From Pseudomonas fuscovaginae SE-1 (GTDB taxonomy: Bacteria; Pseudomonadota; Gammaproteobacteria; Pseudomonadales; Pseudomonadaceae), in the NCBI RefSeq assembly GCF_000364705.1, contig NZ_AQOH01000322.1, forward strand, positions 1 through 45,986: DNA of 45,986 bases, given 5' to 3'. A model generated the notes under the pieces. It was not told where the DNA came from. It was given only the letters and a program-made list of their open reading frames with translations, and did not search any database. Positions 31,001 through 38,853 of the stretch are shown one piece after another (positions within the stretch are counted from its first letter, which is position 1; every line of letters begins with the position of its first letter). The translations under genes were made by a program, and so were the position numbers.

Positions 31001-32839
31001 ATGAACGTTCAAACCGATGACGTGATCACCTGGGGCATGATGCTCCGCAAGCTTCCTGCCGTGGCCAAGGCAATGCCGCGTGTCATTCGCGGACTCAAGT
31101 TGTCCAAGGTGAAAGCCCTCGACCAACCGTGCGGACTCGCCTGGAGTTTCGAGCAGGCGGTGGCACGCAATCCTTCGGGAGCTGCGCTGCTGTATGGCAA
31201 CCGTTCCCTGACTTATCTGCAGACCAACCAGTGGGCCAACCGCATTGCCCATTACCTGATCGGTCAGGGCATCGGCAAGGGCGATGTGGTCGGTGTCCTG
31301 ATCGAAAACCGCATCGAGCTGCTGGTGACGATCCTGGCGGTGGCCAAGGTGGGCGGTGTCTGTGCGATGCTCAACACGTCACAGACCCACGGCGCGCTGG
31401 TGCATGGCATCACGCTGGTGTCGCCCGTGGCAATGGTGGTCGGCGCAGAGTTGCTTGGGGCCTATTCGGCCGTGCGCGAGCAGGTGGCGATCGATCCGGC
31501 CCGGCATTACTTCGTGGCGGATCAGGACACCGATGCCGATCCGGGCGAGGCGCCCGCCGGCTGGATCAACCTGATGAGCGCCAGCCTCGGCCAGGACCAG
31601 ACGAACCCGGCCAGCAGCCAGCAGATCTTCTGTGATGACCCGTGCTTCTATATCTATACCTCCGGCACCACCGGCCTGCCCAAGGCCGGGATCTTCCGCC
31701 ACGGCCGCTGGATGAAGACCTACGCCAGCTTCGGCCTTATCGCTCTCGACATGGGGCCGCAGGACGTCCTCTATTGCACCCTGCCGCTGTATCACGCCAC
31801 GGGCCTGTGCGTTTGCTGGGGCTCGGCGATTGCCGGGGCGTCGGGGTTCGCCTTCCGGCGCAAGTTCAGCGCCAGCCAGTTCTGGGGCGAGGCGCGGCGT
31901 TTCAATGCCACCACCCTGGGTTACGTGGGCGAGTTGTGCCGCTATCTGTTGGATCAGCCGCCAAGCCCCGCGGACAAGCACAACAAGGTGGTGAAGATGA
32001 TCGGCAACGGTCTGCGTCCGAGCGTCTGGCGGGAGTTCAAGCAGCGTTTCGACATCGACCACATCAGCGAATTCTATGCCGCCAGCGATGGCAACATCGG
32101 TTTCACCAACGCGCTCAATTTCAACAACACCATCGGCTTTTCCCTGATGTCCTGGGCCCTGGTGGAATATGCCCCGGATTGCGGGACACCGCTACGCGAC
32201 GCCGACGGTTTCATGCGCAAGGTGCCCAAGGGCGGCCAGGGCCTGCTGCTGGCGCGGATCGACGACAAGGCGCCGCTGGACGGCTACACCGAATCGGCCA
32301 AGACCCAGAAGGTCGTGCTGTGCGACGTGTTCGAAAAGGGCGACCGCTATTTCAATACCGGCGACCTGCTGCGCGATATCGGTTTCGGACATGCCCAGTT
32401 CGTCGACCGCCTGGGCGATTCCTACCGCTGGAAGGGTGAGAACGTCTCCACCACCGAGGTGGAGAACATCCTGTTGCAACATCCGCATATTGCCGAAGTG
32501 GTGGCCTACGGTGTGGAGATCAGCAACACCAATGGTCGGGCCGGGATGGCCGCGATCACGCCTGCCGAATCGCTGGCGACCCTGGATTTCTCGGAGTTGC
32601 TCAGTTTTGCCCGCCGGCAGATGCCCAGTTATGCGATCCCGCTGTTCCTGAGGATCAAGCTGAAGATGGAGACCACCGGTACCTTCAAGTACCAGAAGGG
32701 CCGGCTGCGGGATGAGGCGTTCGACCCCGGCAAGGTGGGCGACGATCCGATCTACGCCTGGCTGCCGGGCTCCGACACCTATGTACAGGTGACCGGGCGG
32801 ATTCATGAAGAGATTCGTGCCGGCAAGTTCCGTTATTGA
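31001..32839 (+). CDS. Long-chain acyl-CoA synthetase (FATP/VLACS-like)
   Basis: A 612-residue adenylate-forming enzyme that activates fatty acids to acyl-CoA. The AMP/ATP-binding motif YIYTSGTTGLPKAG starts at residue 217. FNTGDLL and the fatty-acid signature YRWKGENVSTTEVE (from residue 475) are intact, as is the catalytic Lys region GTFKYQKGRLRDE near the C-terminus. The N-terminal extension (about 55 residues) and the missing FadD-type features place it in the FATP-like group rather than FadD. The gene stands alone downstream of a long regulatory gap with operator-like repeats, so it is probably regulated by an acyl-responsive repressor; that is inferred. Confidence 0.92.
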   Translation: MNVQTDDVITWGMMLRKLPAVAKAMPRVIRGLKLSKVKALDQPCGLAWSFEQAVARNPSGAALLYGNRSLTYLQTNQWANRIAHYLIGQGIGKGDVVGVLIENRIELLVTILAVAKVGGVCAMLNTSQTHGALVHGITLVSPVAMVVGAELLGAYSAVREQVAIDPARHYFVADQDTDADPGEAPAGWINLMSASLGQDQTNPASSQQIFCDDPCFYIYTSGTTGLPKAGIFRHGRWMKTYASFGLIALDMGPQDVLYCTLPLYHATGLCVCWGSAIAGASGFAFRRKFSASQFWGEARRFNATTLGYVGELCRYLLDQPPSPADKHNKVVKMIGNGLRPSVWREFKQRFDIDHISEFYAASDGNIGFTNALNFNNTIGFSLMSWALVEYAPDCGTPLRDADGFMRKVPKGGQGLLLARIDDKAPLDGYTESAKTQKVVLCDVFEKGDRYFNTGDLLRDIGFGHAQFVDRLGDSYRWKGENVSTTEVENILLQHPHIAEVVAYGVEISNTNGRAGMAAITPAESLATLDFSELLSFARRQMPSYAIPLFLRIKLKMETTGTFKYQKGRLRDEAFDPGKVGDDPIYAWLPGSDTYVQVTGRIHEEIRAGKFRY

Positions 32840-32947
32840 TTCTGGCTATGGAAGGGCTTGAAAAATAAGGCATGACAGGGAAACTCAAGCTGGGGAAACT
32901 GGCTCCATAGATGAGTCGTTTCCCGTTCAGCCACAGGGAGTTCCGAG

Positions 32948-33466
32948 ATGTCCGATCAAGCCCGACAAATGACCGAAGAAGAAGCCGCCGAATTTGCCGA
33001 ACAGGTATTCGATGTGGCGCGCAAGGGCGATGCCGCGATGCTGGCCGCGCTGCTGAGCAGCGGCCTGCCAGTCAACCTGCGCAATCACAAGGGCGACACC
33101 CTGCTGATGCTCGCCAGCTACCATGGTCATGTCGATGCGGTGCGGGTGCTGCTCGAACACAAGGCCGATCCGGAAATCCGCAATGCCAACGGCCAGAGTC
33201 CGATTGCCGGGGCCGCCTTCAAGGGCGACCTGCCGATGGTCAGGCTGTTGATCGAAGGCGGGGCGCAGGTCGAAGGGGCTTCGGCCGATGGGCGCACGGC
33301 CTTGATGATGGCGGCGATGTTCAACCGTACCGCGATCGTCGAGTACCTGTTGAGCCAGGGGGCCGATCCCCAGGCCACGGATGCCAATGGTGTCACGGCG
33401 TTGGCGGCCGCGCTGACCATGGGCGCAACGGACACGGCCGCACAGTTGCAGCAGCTCGGTGGCTGA
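32948..33466 (+). CDS. Ankyrin-repeat protein
   Basis: A 172-residue soluble protein consisting of about four ankyrin repeats. Repeat consensus residues are visible: LRNHKGDTLLMLASYHGHVD, IRNANGQSPIAGAAFKGDLP, GASADGRTALMMAAMFNRTA and ATDANGVTALAAALTMGATD. A short acidic helix (MTEEEAAEFAEQVFDVARKG) precedes them. No signal peptide. Related to AnkB-type proteins of Pseudomonas, which protect catalase activity, but no catalase gene is adjacent. RBS GGGAG. Confidence 0.9.
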   Translation: MSDQARQMTEEEAAEFAEQVFDVARKGDAAMLAALLSSGLPVNLRNHKGDTLLMLASYHGHVDAVRVLLEHKADPEIRNANGQSPIAGAAFKGDLPMVRLLIEGGAQVEGASADGRTALMMAAMFNRTAIVEYLLSQGADPQATDANGVTALAAALTMGATDTAAQLQQLGG

Positions 33467-33559
33467 GCTTGTCGACGCGGTGCAGGTCTTGTACCTGCGC
33501 GGCGCCGGTATTTGCGCTATCCTTCGCGCCCCCGAACAGCCCCAGGTCGCAGCGTCCCC

Positions 33560-34090
33560 ATGAAAACCGCCCTTATCGAACTCATCACCAAAATCAGTTC
33601 CGGCTGCATGGGCGAAGCCGAGATCCTGCAGATCGCCAGCGAGGCCGCCGAGGCCTATGCGGACGAGGCCGGTTTCCTGGCGGCCAACCCGGACATCAAC
33701 TACGACGACAGCTTCCCGATCCCCCTGGGGGAGTGGGTGGTGGTCGGCAGCCTGCCGGAGACCGTATTGTTCCAGGCGGATACTTACATGGATCTGTTCG
33801 CCCAGATCGTCGCGTCCTTTGGCAAGGACGTGCCGTTCAACATCAAGCCCAGGCAACTGGCCAAGGTCGAGGCACTGACGGCGCTGAACCGCATCCAGAT
33901 CCAGCTTTCAAGCATGAACCCGGAAATGGGCGGCTACGTGCTGCTGAACTTCAGCCAACTGCTGGATGATGAGTTGCAGGCGGTGCTGGTCTACGGCAAC
34001 GACCTGCCGCGGGTGCTGGAGTTGTGCGAGCAGGTCGGCATCGCCGCCGCGCCGTCCCTGGAAGCCTTGCGGGTCGCGCTGCACGTCTGA
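33560..34090 (+). CDS. Protein of unknown function
   Basis: A 176-residue soluble protein that I do not recognise. It begins MKTALIELITKISSGCMGEA, is rich in acidic residues with few Cys, and has no transmembrane or signal segment. The C-terminal part (VLVYGNDLPRVLELCEQVGI) is helix-forming. Start chosen 16 codons inside the longer frame because the added residues are not protein-like. It lies 93 bp after the ankyrin gene and 76 bp before the small membrane protein. Confidence 0.7.
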   Translation: MKTALIELITKISSGCMGEAEILQIASEAAEAYADEAGFLAANPDINYDDSFPIPLGEWVVVGSLPETVLFQADTYMDLFAQIVASFGKDVPFNIKPRQLAKVEALTALNRIQIQLSSMNPEMGGYVLLNFSQLLDDELQAVLVYGNDLPRVLELCEQVGIAAAPSLEALRVALHV

Positions 34091-34166
34091 GGCAGGCATT
34101 GGACGGAACCCTGGTCGTGGCCGACTATCCTAGTAGTGCCAGTCCTCATCATTCGGGAGCAGCACC

Positions 34167-34358
34167 ATGGGTTCGACTTTCAATGGCCTCGTTGGCCTGA
34201 TCATCCTGGCTCTGGATATCTGGGCCATTCTCAACGTCCTGAAAAGCGGTGCCGAAACCGGGATGAAAATCCTCTGGGTGCTGCTGATCGCCCTGCTGCC
34301 GGTACTGGGGCTGATCATCTGGGCGATCGCCGGGCCACGGGGGAACGTGCGGATCTAG
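34167..34358 (+). CDS. PLDc_N-type small membrane protein
   Basis: A 63-residue protein with two hydrophobic segments (FNGLVGLIILALDIWAILNV and KILWVLLIALLPVLGLIIWA). The WVLLIALLPVLGLIIWAIAGPR motif is that of the phospholipase-D nuclease N-terminal (PLDc_N) domain, found alone here without the PLD catalytic domain. The function of such stand-alone proteins is unclear. It opens right after a RBS-like GGGAGC. Confidence 0.82.
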   Translation: MGSTFNGLVGLIILALDIWAILNVLKSGAETGMKILWVLLIALLPVLGLIIWAIAGPRGNVRI

Positions 34359-34699
34359 CGGCCTGGGTGGCGGTCGGGCGTTGCCTGCCGGAGTGGCGCA
34401 GCGTGCTTCGGCAGGTCGTTCGTTTTTGTGTGTCAAAAACAGGCATCCAACGAAATTTTCACATTCCGTCTACGACAATTCCTTCGCTTGACTCAGCTCT
34501 CTCATACCGCAGTCCGTTGTTCTAAAACGGTTTTTTTCTTGGCGAGAGCGAATTTCAACGGTTAATGACGATACATGGGTGGTAAACCACCGATGATCGT
34601 GCAACATTTGCCGGCTTCGCGCCCCTCTCGCGCCACATGGAGGGCCGGGCGCCGCTGAACCCGACTTCTCAACCTGAATCCAACGAGTCTCCAATCGAC
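34359..34699. other. Intergenic region before the LTA-synthase-like gene
   Basis: Some 340 bp. It contains a candidate terminator of the small membrane protein gene (34384-34427), a small hairpin with T7 (CCGTT..AACGG, 34514-34537) and, 100 bp before the next gene, an imperfect hairpin at 34568-34600 (ACGAT..GGTGGT/ACCACC..ATCGT) that may be part of the 5' leader. I see no clear gene; a small RNA cannot be excluded. Confidence 0.5.
34384..34427 (+). terminator. Candidate terminator
   Basis: CCTGCCG (34384-34390) and CGGCAGG (34409-34415) enclose an 18-base loop that can fold further, followed by a T-rich stretch with TTTTT near 34422. It suits the end of the small membrane protein gene. Confidence 0.45.
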
Positions 34700-36781
34700 A
34701 TGGCAAACCCGGACGCCCTGAGCACGCAGCGCTCCTCAACGCGCCTGCCGCAACCGTCAGTCAAGTCTCACCTGGCTTACACGCTGTTGTGCGCATTGAT
34801 CATGATGGTGATGTTCACCCTGTTGCGGGTGGCATTGCTGGTCTACAACCGCGAGATGATCCTGGATACCCCGGCTTCCACTTTCCTCGAGGCGTTCGGT
34901 AACGGCCTGCGTTTCGATATCAGGATCGTGGTCTATCTCTGCATTCCGTTGACGCTGGCGTTCCTCAGCGCCAGGGTCATGGCCGCGCGTGGCCTGTTCC
35001 GCTTCTGGCTGACGGTGACTTCGAGCCTGGCGCTGTTCTTCGGCCTGATGGAGATGGATTTCTACCGCGAGTTCCACCAGCGTCTCAATGGCCTGGTGTT
35101 CCAGTACGTGAAGGAAGATCCGAAAACCGTGATGAGCATGCTCTGGTACGGTTTCCCGGTGGTCCGCTACCTGCTGGCCTGGGCCGTGGGTACCGTGGTG
35201 TTGAGCCTGCTGTTCCGTGGTGCCGACCGGATCACCCGTCCCCGTACCGGCTTCACCGCGGGCACCGGCAGCCGTGCCGTCGCCCCCTGGTATGCGCGGG
35301 CCGTACTGTTCGTGGTGCTGCTGCTGATCTGCGTCGTCGCCGCTCGCGGCACTCTGCGCCAGGGGCCTCCACTGCGCTGGGGCGATGCCTACACCACCGA
35401 TTCGAACTTCGCCAACCAGCTCGGTCTCAACGGTACGCTGACGCTGATCTCGGCGGCTCAGAGTCGTCTGTCCGATGATCGCGACAACATCTGGAAAGCC
35501 ACCCTGCAACAGCCACTGGCCCAACAGACCGTGCGCGACATGCTGCTGACCGTCAATGACAAGCTGGTCGACAGCGATATCGCCGCGATCCGCCGCGACA
35601 CCCTGCCTCCGACGCAGAACACCCTGCCGATCAAGAACGTGGTGGTGATCCTGATGGAAAGCTTCGCCGGTCACTCGGTAGGCGCTCTCGGCCGTCCCGG
35701 AAACATCACCCCGTACTTCGACAAGCTGTCGAAGGAAGGCCTGCTGTTCGAGCGGTTCTTCTCCAACGGCACCCACACCCACCAGGGCATGTTCGCCACC
35801 ATGGCGTGCTTCCCGAACCTGCCCGGTTTCGAGTACCTGATGCAGACGCCGGAAGGCAGCCACAAGCTGTCGGGCCTGCCGCAACTGCTCAGCGCTCGTC
35901 AGTATGACGACGTGTACGTCTACAACGGCGATTTCGCCTGGGACAACCAGTCGGGCTTCTTCGGCAGCCAGGGCATGACCACCTTCATTGGCCGCAACGA
36001 CTTCGTCAATCCGGTGTTCTCCGACCCGACCTGGGGTGTCTCCGACCAGGACATGTTCAATCGCAGCCTGGAAGAATTGAAAGCCCGTGAGGCGAGCGGC
36101 AAGCCGTTCTACGCGTTGCTGCAGACCCTGTCCAACCACACCCCGTACGCACTGCCGACGCCCCTGCCGGTGGAGCGTGTCACCGATCGTGGCACGCTCA
36201 ACGAGCACCTGACGGCCATGCGCTACTCCGACTGGGCTCTGGGCCAGTTCTTCGAGAAGGCCCGCCAGGAGCCTTACTTCAAGGACACCCTGTTCGTGGT
36301 GGTCGGTGATCATGGCTTCGGCAACGAGGAGCAGATCACCGAAATGGACCTGGGGCGCTTCAACGTGCCGCTGTTGCTGATCGGCCCGGGCATCCAGGAG
36401 AAGTTCGGTGCACGCCGTGACACTGTCGGTACCCAGATCGATATCGTCCCGACCATCATGGGCCGCCTGGGTGGCGAGTTCCGCCAGCAGTGCTGGGGGC
36501 GTGACCTGCTCAACCTGCCGGAAGGCGACCACGGTATCGGCATGATCAAGCCGTCGGGCAGCGAGCCGACCGTGGCGCTGGTGACCGGCGATCGTGTGCT
36601 GGTGCAGCCCAAGGATGTGCCGGCGCGTCTGTGGAGCTACCACCTGGGTGCCATGCCAGGTGGCGAATTGCTGCCGAACTCGCCGGACGAAGCCGAGCTC
36701 AAGCAGAAACTCGGCTCCTTCATCCAGACCGCGACCAAGAGCCTGCTGGATAACACCGCGGGCGTGGCACCGACCAAGTAA
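34700..36781 (+). CDS. LTA-synthase-family phosphoglycerol transferase
   Basis: A 693-residue inner-membrane protein of the sulfatase/LtaS superfamily. Five N-terminal membrane segments (to about residue 215) precede a large periplasmic alkaline-phosphatase-like domain. Active-site elements: E320 in VVVILMESFAG, the nucleophile Thr in NGTHTHQGMFATM (358 or 360), and D537-H538 in VVGDHGFGNEEQ. In Gram-negatives such proteins usually transfer phosphoglycerol to periplasmic or outer-membrane glycans (OpgB, LPS) rather than make teichoic acid. An earlier in-frame ATG exists; MANPDALSTQ fits homologues. The gene ends before a strong bidirectional hairpin. Confidence 0.9.
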   Translation: MANPDALSTQRSSTRLPQPSVKSHLAYTLLCALIMMVMFTLLRVALLVYNREMILDTPASTFLEAFGNGLRFDIRIVVYLCIPLTLAFLSARVMAARGLFRFWLTVTSSLALFFGLMEMDFYREFHQRLNGLVFQYVKEDPKTVMSMLWYGFPVVRYLLAWAVGTVVLSLLFRGADRITRPRTGFTAGTGSRAVAPWYARAVLFVVLLLICVVAARGTLRQGPPLRWGDAYTTDSNFANQLGLNGTLTLISAAQSRLSDDRDNIWKATLQQPLAQQTVRDMLLTVNDKLVDSDIAAIRRDTLPPTQNTLPIKNVVVILMESFAGHSVGALGRPGNITPYFDKLSKEGLLFERFFSNGTHTHQGMFATMACFPNLPGFEYLMQTPEGSHKLSGLPQLLSARQYDDVYVYNGDFAWDNQSGFFGSQGMTTFIGRNDFVNPVFSDPTWGVSDQDMFNRSLEELKAREASGKPFYALLQTLSNHTPYALPTPLPVERVTDRGTLNEHLTAMRYSDWALGQFFEKARQEPYFKDTLFVVVGDHGFGNEEQITEMDLGRFNVPLLLIGPGIQEKFGARRDTVGTQIDIVPTIMGRLGGEFRQQCWGRDLLNLPEGDHGIGMIKPSGSEPTVALVTGDRVLVQPKDVPARLWSYHLGAMPGGELLPNSPDEAELKQKLGSFIQTATKSLLDNTAGVAPTK

Positions 36782-36796
36782 CATCCTCCCGGTCAT

Positions 36797-36850
36797 GCCC
36801 GCAGTATGAAAAACGCCCCGAAACTTCGGGGCGTTTTTCATACTGCGGGC
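36797..36850. terminator. Bidirectional terminator with 26-bp perfect arms
   Basis: Arms 36797-36822 and 36825-36850 are exact reverse complements with two bases between. The core is GCCCCGAAACTTCGGGGC with A5 on one side and T5 on the other, so it works for both convergent genes; the outer 12 bp (GCCCGCAGTATG) lengthen the stem beyond what a terminator needs. Confidence 0.88.
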
Positions 36851-36857
36851 GCTGGCC

Positions 36858-37010
36858 TCATATCCTGCCGAGCAGAACCAGAATCAACAGAATCACCAGT
36901 ACGGTGCCGATGACGCCCGATGGGCCGTAGCCCCAACTTCTGGAATGCGGGAACACCGGCAGGCCGCCGATCAGCAATAGAATCAGGATGACAATCAGAA
37001 TAGTAGCCAT
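36858..37010 (-). CDS. DUF3309-family small membrane protein
   Basis: A 50-residue protein, MATILIVILILLLIGGLPVF at the start and GPSGVIGTVLVILLILVLLG at the end: two hydrophobic helices joined by a hydrophilic PHSRSWGY loop. It is a common, small, uncharacterised membrane protein in proteobacteria, often stress-related. A good RBS (AAGGAA) precedes the ATG. It is convergent with the LTA-synthase-like gene across the long terminator. Confidence 0.88.
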   Translation of the reverse strand: MATILIVILILLLIGGLPVFPHSRSWGYGPSGVIGTVLVILLILVLLGRI

Positions 37011-37330
37011 GGTGTTTTCCTTGTTGGTTGTCCCGTCAGTACACGATTCGTTTCATCATTCAAATAACGAACCGGTTTAAATTTCCGACTGGCACGTCGC
37101 AGGGAAAATTCAGTTTTTTATTCAGGTATTTTTTTCCGTCATCGATTGCCCTCGCTCCATTGTCGCCGATGCACTTTCGGCGGTTCTCCCGTGGAGCTTG
37201 CAGCGCCCCCGGAAGTTGTCCTCGGGCGCGACTTTGCCTCCAGTATTCAGCAATCTGATGGTGCATGGGCCGTTGATATTCCTTCGCTACACTGCGGATC
37301 ACTTCTTCCGAACGCACAAGGCATCCTCCT
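37011..37330. other. Divergent intergenic region before the SDR gene
   Basis: About 320 bp between the small DUF3309 gene and the SDR gene. It is AT-rich near the DUF3309 start (TTTTTTATTCAGGTATTTTT) and ordinary elsewhere. TACACT near 37292 may be a -10 for the SDR gene; I could not find a matching -35. No gene or repeat seen. Confidence 0.45.
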
Positions 37331-38146
37331 ATGCAAAATCGCATCATGATCACTGGCGCAGGCTCCGGCCTGGGTCGCGAAATCGCCCTGCGTTGGGCGC
37401 GTGAGGGCTGGCGGTTGGCCTTGTCCGATGTCAGCGAAGCCGGTTTGCAGGAAACCCTCGCACGGGTGCGCGAGGCGGGCGGCGACGGCTTCACCCGGCG
37501 TTGCGATGTGCGTGACTACAGCCAGTTGACCGCCCTGGCCCAGGCCTGCGAGGACAACTTCGGCGGCATCGACGTGATCGTCAACAATGCCGGCGTGGCC
37601 TCCGGGGGCTTCTTCAGCGAACTGTCCCTGGAGGACTGGGAGTGGCAGATCGCCATCAACCTGATGGGCGTGGTCAAGGGGTGCAAGGCGTTCCTGCCGC
37701 TGCTGGAGCAGAGCAAGGGTCGGATCATCAACATTGCGTCCATGGCCGCCCTGATGCAGGGCCCGGCCATGAGCAACTACAACGTCGCCAAGGCCGGCGT
37801 GGTGGCTCTGTCCGAGAGCCTGCTGGTGGAACTGGCGCAGGAGGAAATCGGCGTTCACGTGGTCTGCCCGTCGTTTTTCCAGACCAATCTGCTGGACTCC
37901 TTCCGCGGCCCGACACCGGCCATGAAAGCCCAGGTCGGCAAGCTGCTGGAGAGTTCGCCGATCACCGCCAGCGACATCGCCGACTACATCTACCAGCGTG
38001 TCGCCGAGGGTGAGTTCCTGATTCTGCCCCATGAGCAGGGCCGCATGGCCTGGGCCCTGAAGCAGAAGAACCCGCAGTTGCTCTATGACGAAATGACCGT
38101 CATGGCCAATAAGATGCGGGCCAAGGCCAGGCAGTCCAGCCAGTAG
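37331..38146 (+). CDS. Short-chain dehydrogenase/reductase
   Basis: A 271-residue classical SDR using NAD(P)H. The dinucleotide-binding motif is TGAGSGLGREIA at residues 8-19, followed by NNAGVASGG, the catalytic Ser in IINIASMAALMQG and the Tyr-Lys pair in SNYNVAKAGVVALSES. The C-terminal substrate-loop region is similar to fatty-acid or alcohol dehydrogenases, but substrate cannot be assigned. It stands alone; the palindrome GCGGGGCGCCCCGC 4 bp after the stop may form a transcript end. Confidence 0.9.
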   Translation: MQNRIMITGAGSGLGREIALRWAREGWRLALSDVSEAGLQETLARVREAGGDGFTRRCDVRDYSQLTALAQACEDNFGGIDVIVNNAGVASGGFFSELSLEDWEWQIAINLMGVVKGCKAFLPLLEQSKGRIINIASMAALMQGPAMSNYNVAKAGVVALSESLLVELAQEEIGVHVVCPSFFQTNLLDSFRGPTPAMKAQVGKLLESSPITASDIADYIYQRVAEGEFLILPHEQGRMAWALKQKNPQLLYDEMTVMANKMRAKARQSSQ

Positions 38147-38150
38147 CCGG

Positions 38151-38164
38151 GCGGGGCGCCCCGC
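38151..38164. terminator. Palindromic GC hairpin after the SDR gene
   Basis: A perfect 14-bp palindrome of GC only (GCGGGGCGCCCCGC). No T-run follows, so termination efficiency is uncertain. Confidence 0.35.
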
Positions 38165-38331
38165 TCGGGCATCGCTGTTGCGAAAAGTCTGATGGGGCGC
38201 AGTATGAAATCTGATTCTGTAGGGCGAATCGGCCGTGTCGGTAAGGGCGGGCTGATTTGCCGCTGCTGCATTGAAGGCGCCTGACCGGCCGGGCAGTCTT
38301 GGTCACTCATAAACCCTTGAGGATGAGTGCC

Positions 38332-38529
38332 ATGCTTGTATTGAGCCGTGTCGTGGGCGAGAAGATTTCCATCGGCGACAACATCACCGTGCGGATTCTC
38401 GCGGTCAATGGCAATCACGTGCGTTTTGGCGTGGAGGCGCCGAAGAACGTCAATGTCCATCGTGCCGAGATCTACCGCCGGATCCTGACGAAGGTCGAGT
38501 CCGTCCGTGATCCGGTGGCGCAGAGCTAG
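38332..38529 (+). CDS. csrA: CsrA/RsmA-family RNA-binding regulator paralogue
   Basis: A 65-residue post-transcriptional regulator that binds GGA motifs in mRNA leaders. MLVLSRVVGEKISIGDNITV is the family start, and the RNA-contacting R44 in VHRAEIYRRI is conserved along with L4 and R6. Compared with RsmA and RsmE it differs at many other positions, so it is a separate paralogue (pseudomonads often have three to five). The leader holds AGGATG at 38320-38325 overlapping the RBS, close to the CsrA binding consensus (ARGGAUGU), so it may regulate itself. An alternative start three codons upstream exists but places the RBS too close. Confidence 0.93.
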   Translation: MLVLSRVVGEKISIGDNITVRILAVNGNHVRFGVEAPKNVNVHRAEIYRRILTKVESVRDPVAQS

Positions 38530-38539
38530 TGTTGCCGTT

Positions 38540-38767
38540 TCAGTCGAAGAATTCCTTGGGCACCGCGTGTTTGGGCAGCAGTTGGCACTGCTGGCTTTCC
38601 AGGTCGAAGAAGATCACCGCCTGGCCCTTGCTCAAGGCCTGCCGGACCCGCAGCACACGGGTTTCCTGGGGCGTGTCGTCGCCGTTGTCGGTGCCGTCGC
38701 GGCTGACGAAATCCTCGATCAGCCGGGTCAGGGTATCGGGTTCGAGTTGGTCATGGGGAATCAGCAT
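38540..38767 (-). CDS. UPF0270/YheU-like small protein
   Basis: A 75-residue soluble protein, MLIPHDQLEPDTLTRLIEDF at the start and QALSKGQAVIFFDLESQQCQ near the end, matching the YheU/UPF0270 family. No function is known. It converges on csrA with ten bases between the stops. In other genomes it often lies near hydrolase or osmotic genes, but here it is 86 bp after the end of the NAGGN operon. Confidence 0.9.
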   Translation of the reverse strand: MLIPHDQLEPDTLTRLIEDFVSRDGTDNGDDTPQETRVLRVRQALSKGQAVIFFDLESQQCQLLPKHAVPKEFFD

Positions 38768-38853
38768 GGAAGGCTCTCTTCGGGAATCGGCGTGATCCTA
38801 CTGCGACTGGCCGGGCACGGCTACCGGTAATCAGCCGGCAGCCGCGTCTGCCC

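Noticed and set aside
30731..31252. Minus-strand 173-codon frame across the acyl-CoA synthetase promoter region
   Set aside because: Low-complexity composition, no RBS, and it overlaps the operator repeats and the start of the synthetase gene.
33478..33500. Hairpin GCAGGT..ACCTGC after the ankyrin gene
   Set aside because: Short stem without T-run and close to the next gene; insufficient for a terminator call.
34757..36841. Minus-strand open frame of 694 codons opposite the LTA-synthase-like gene
   Set aside because: No domain; high His and Gln; the opposite strand has a complete active site and family match.
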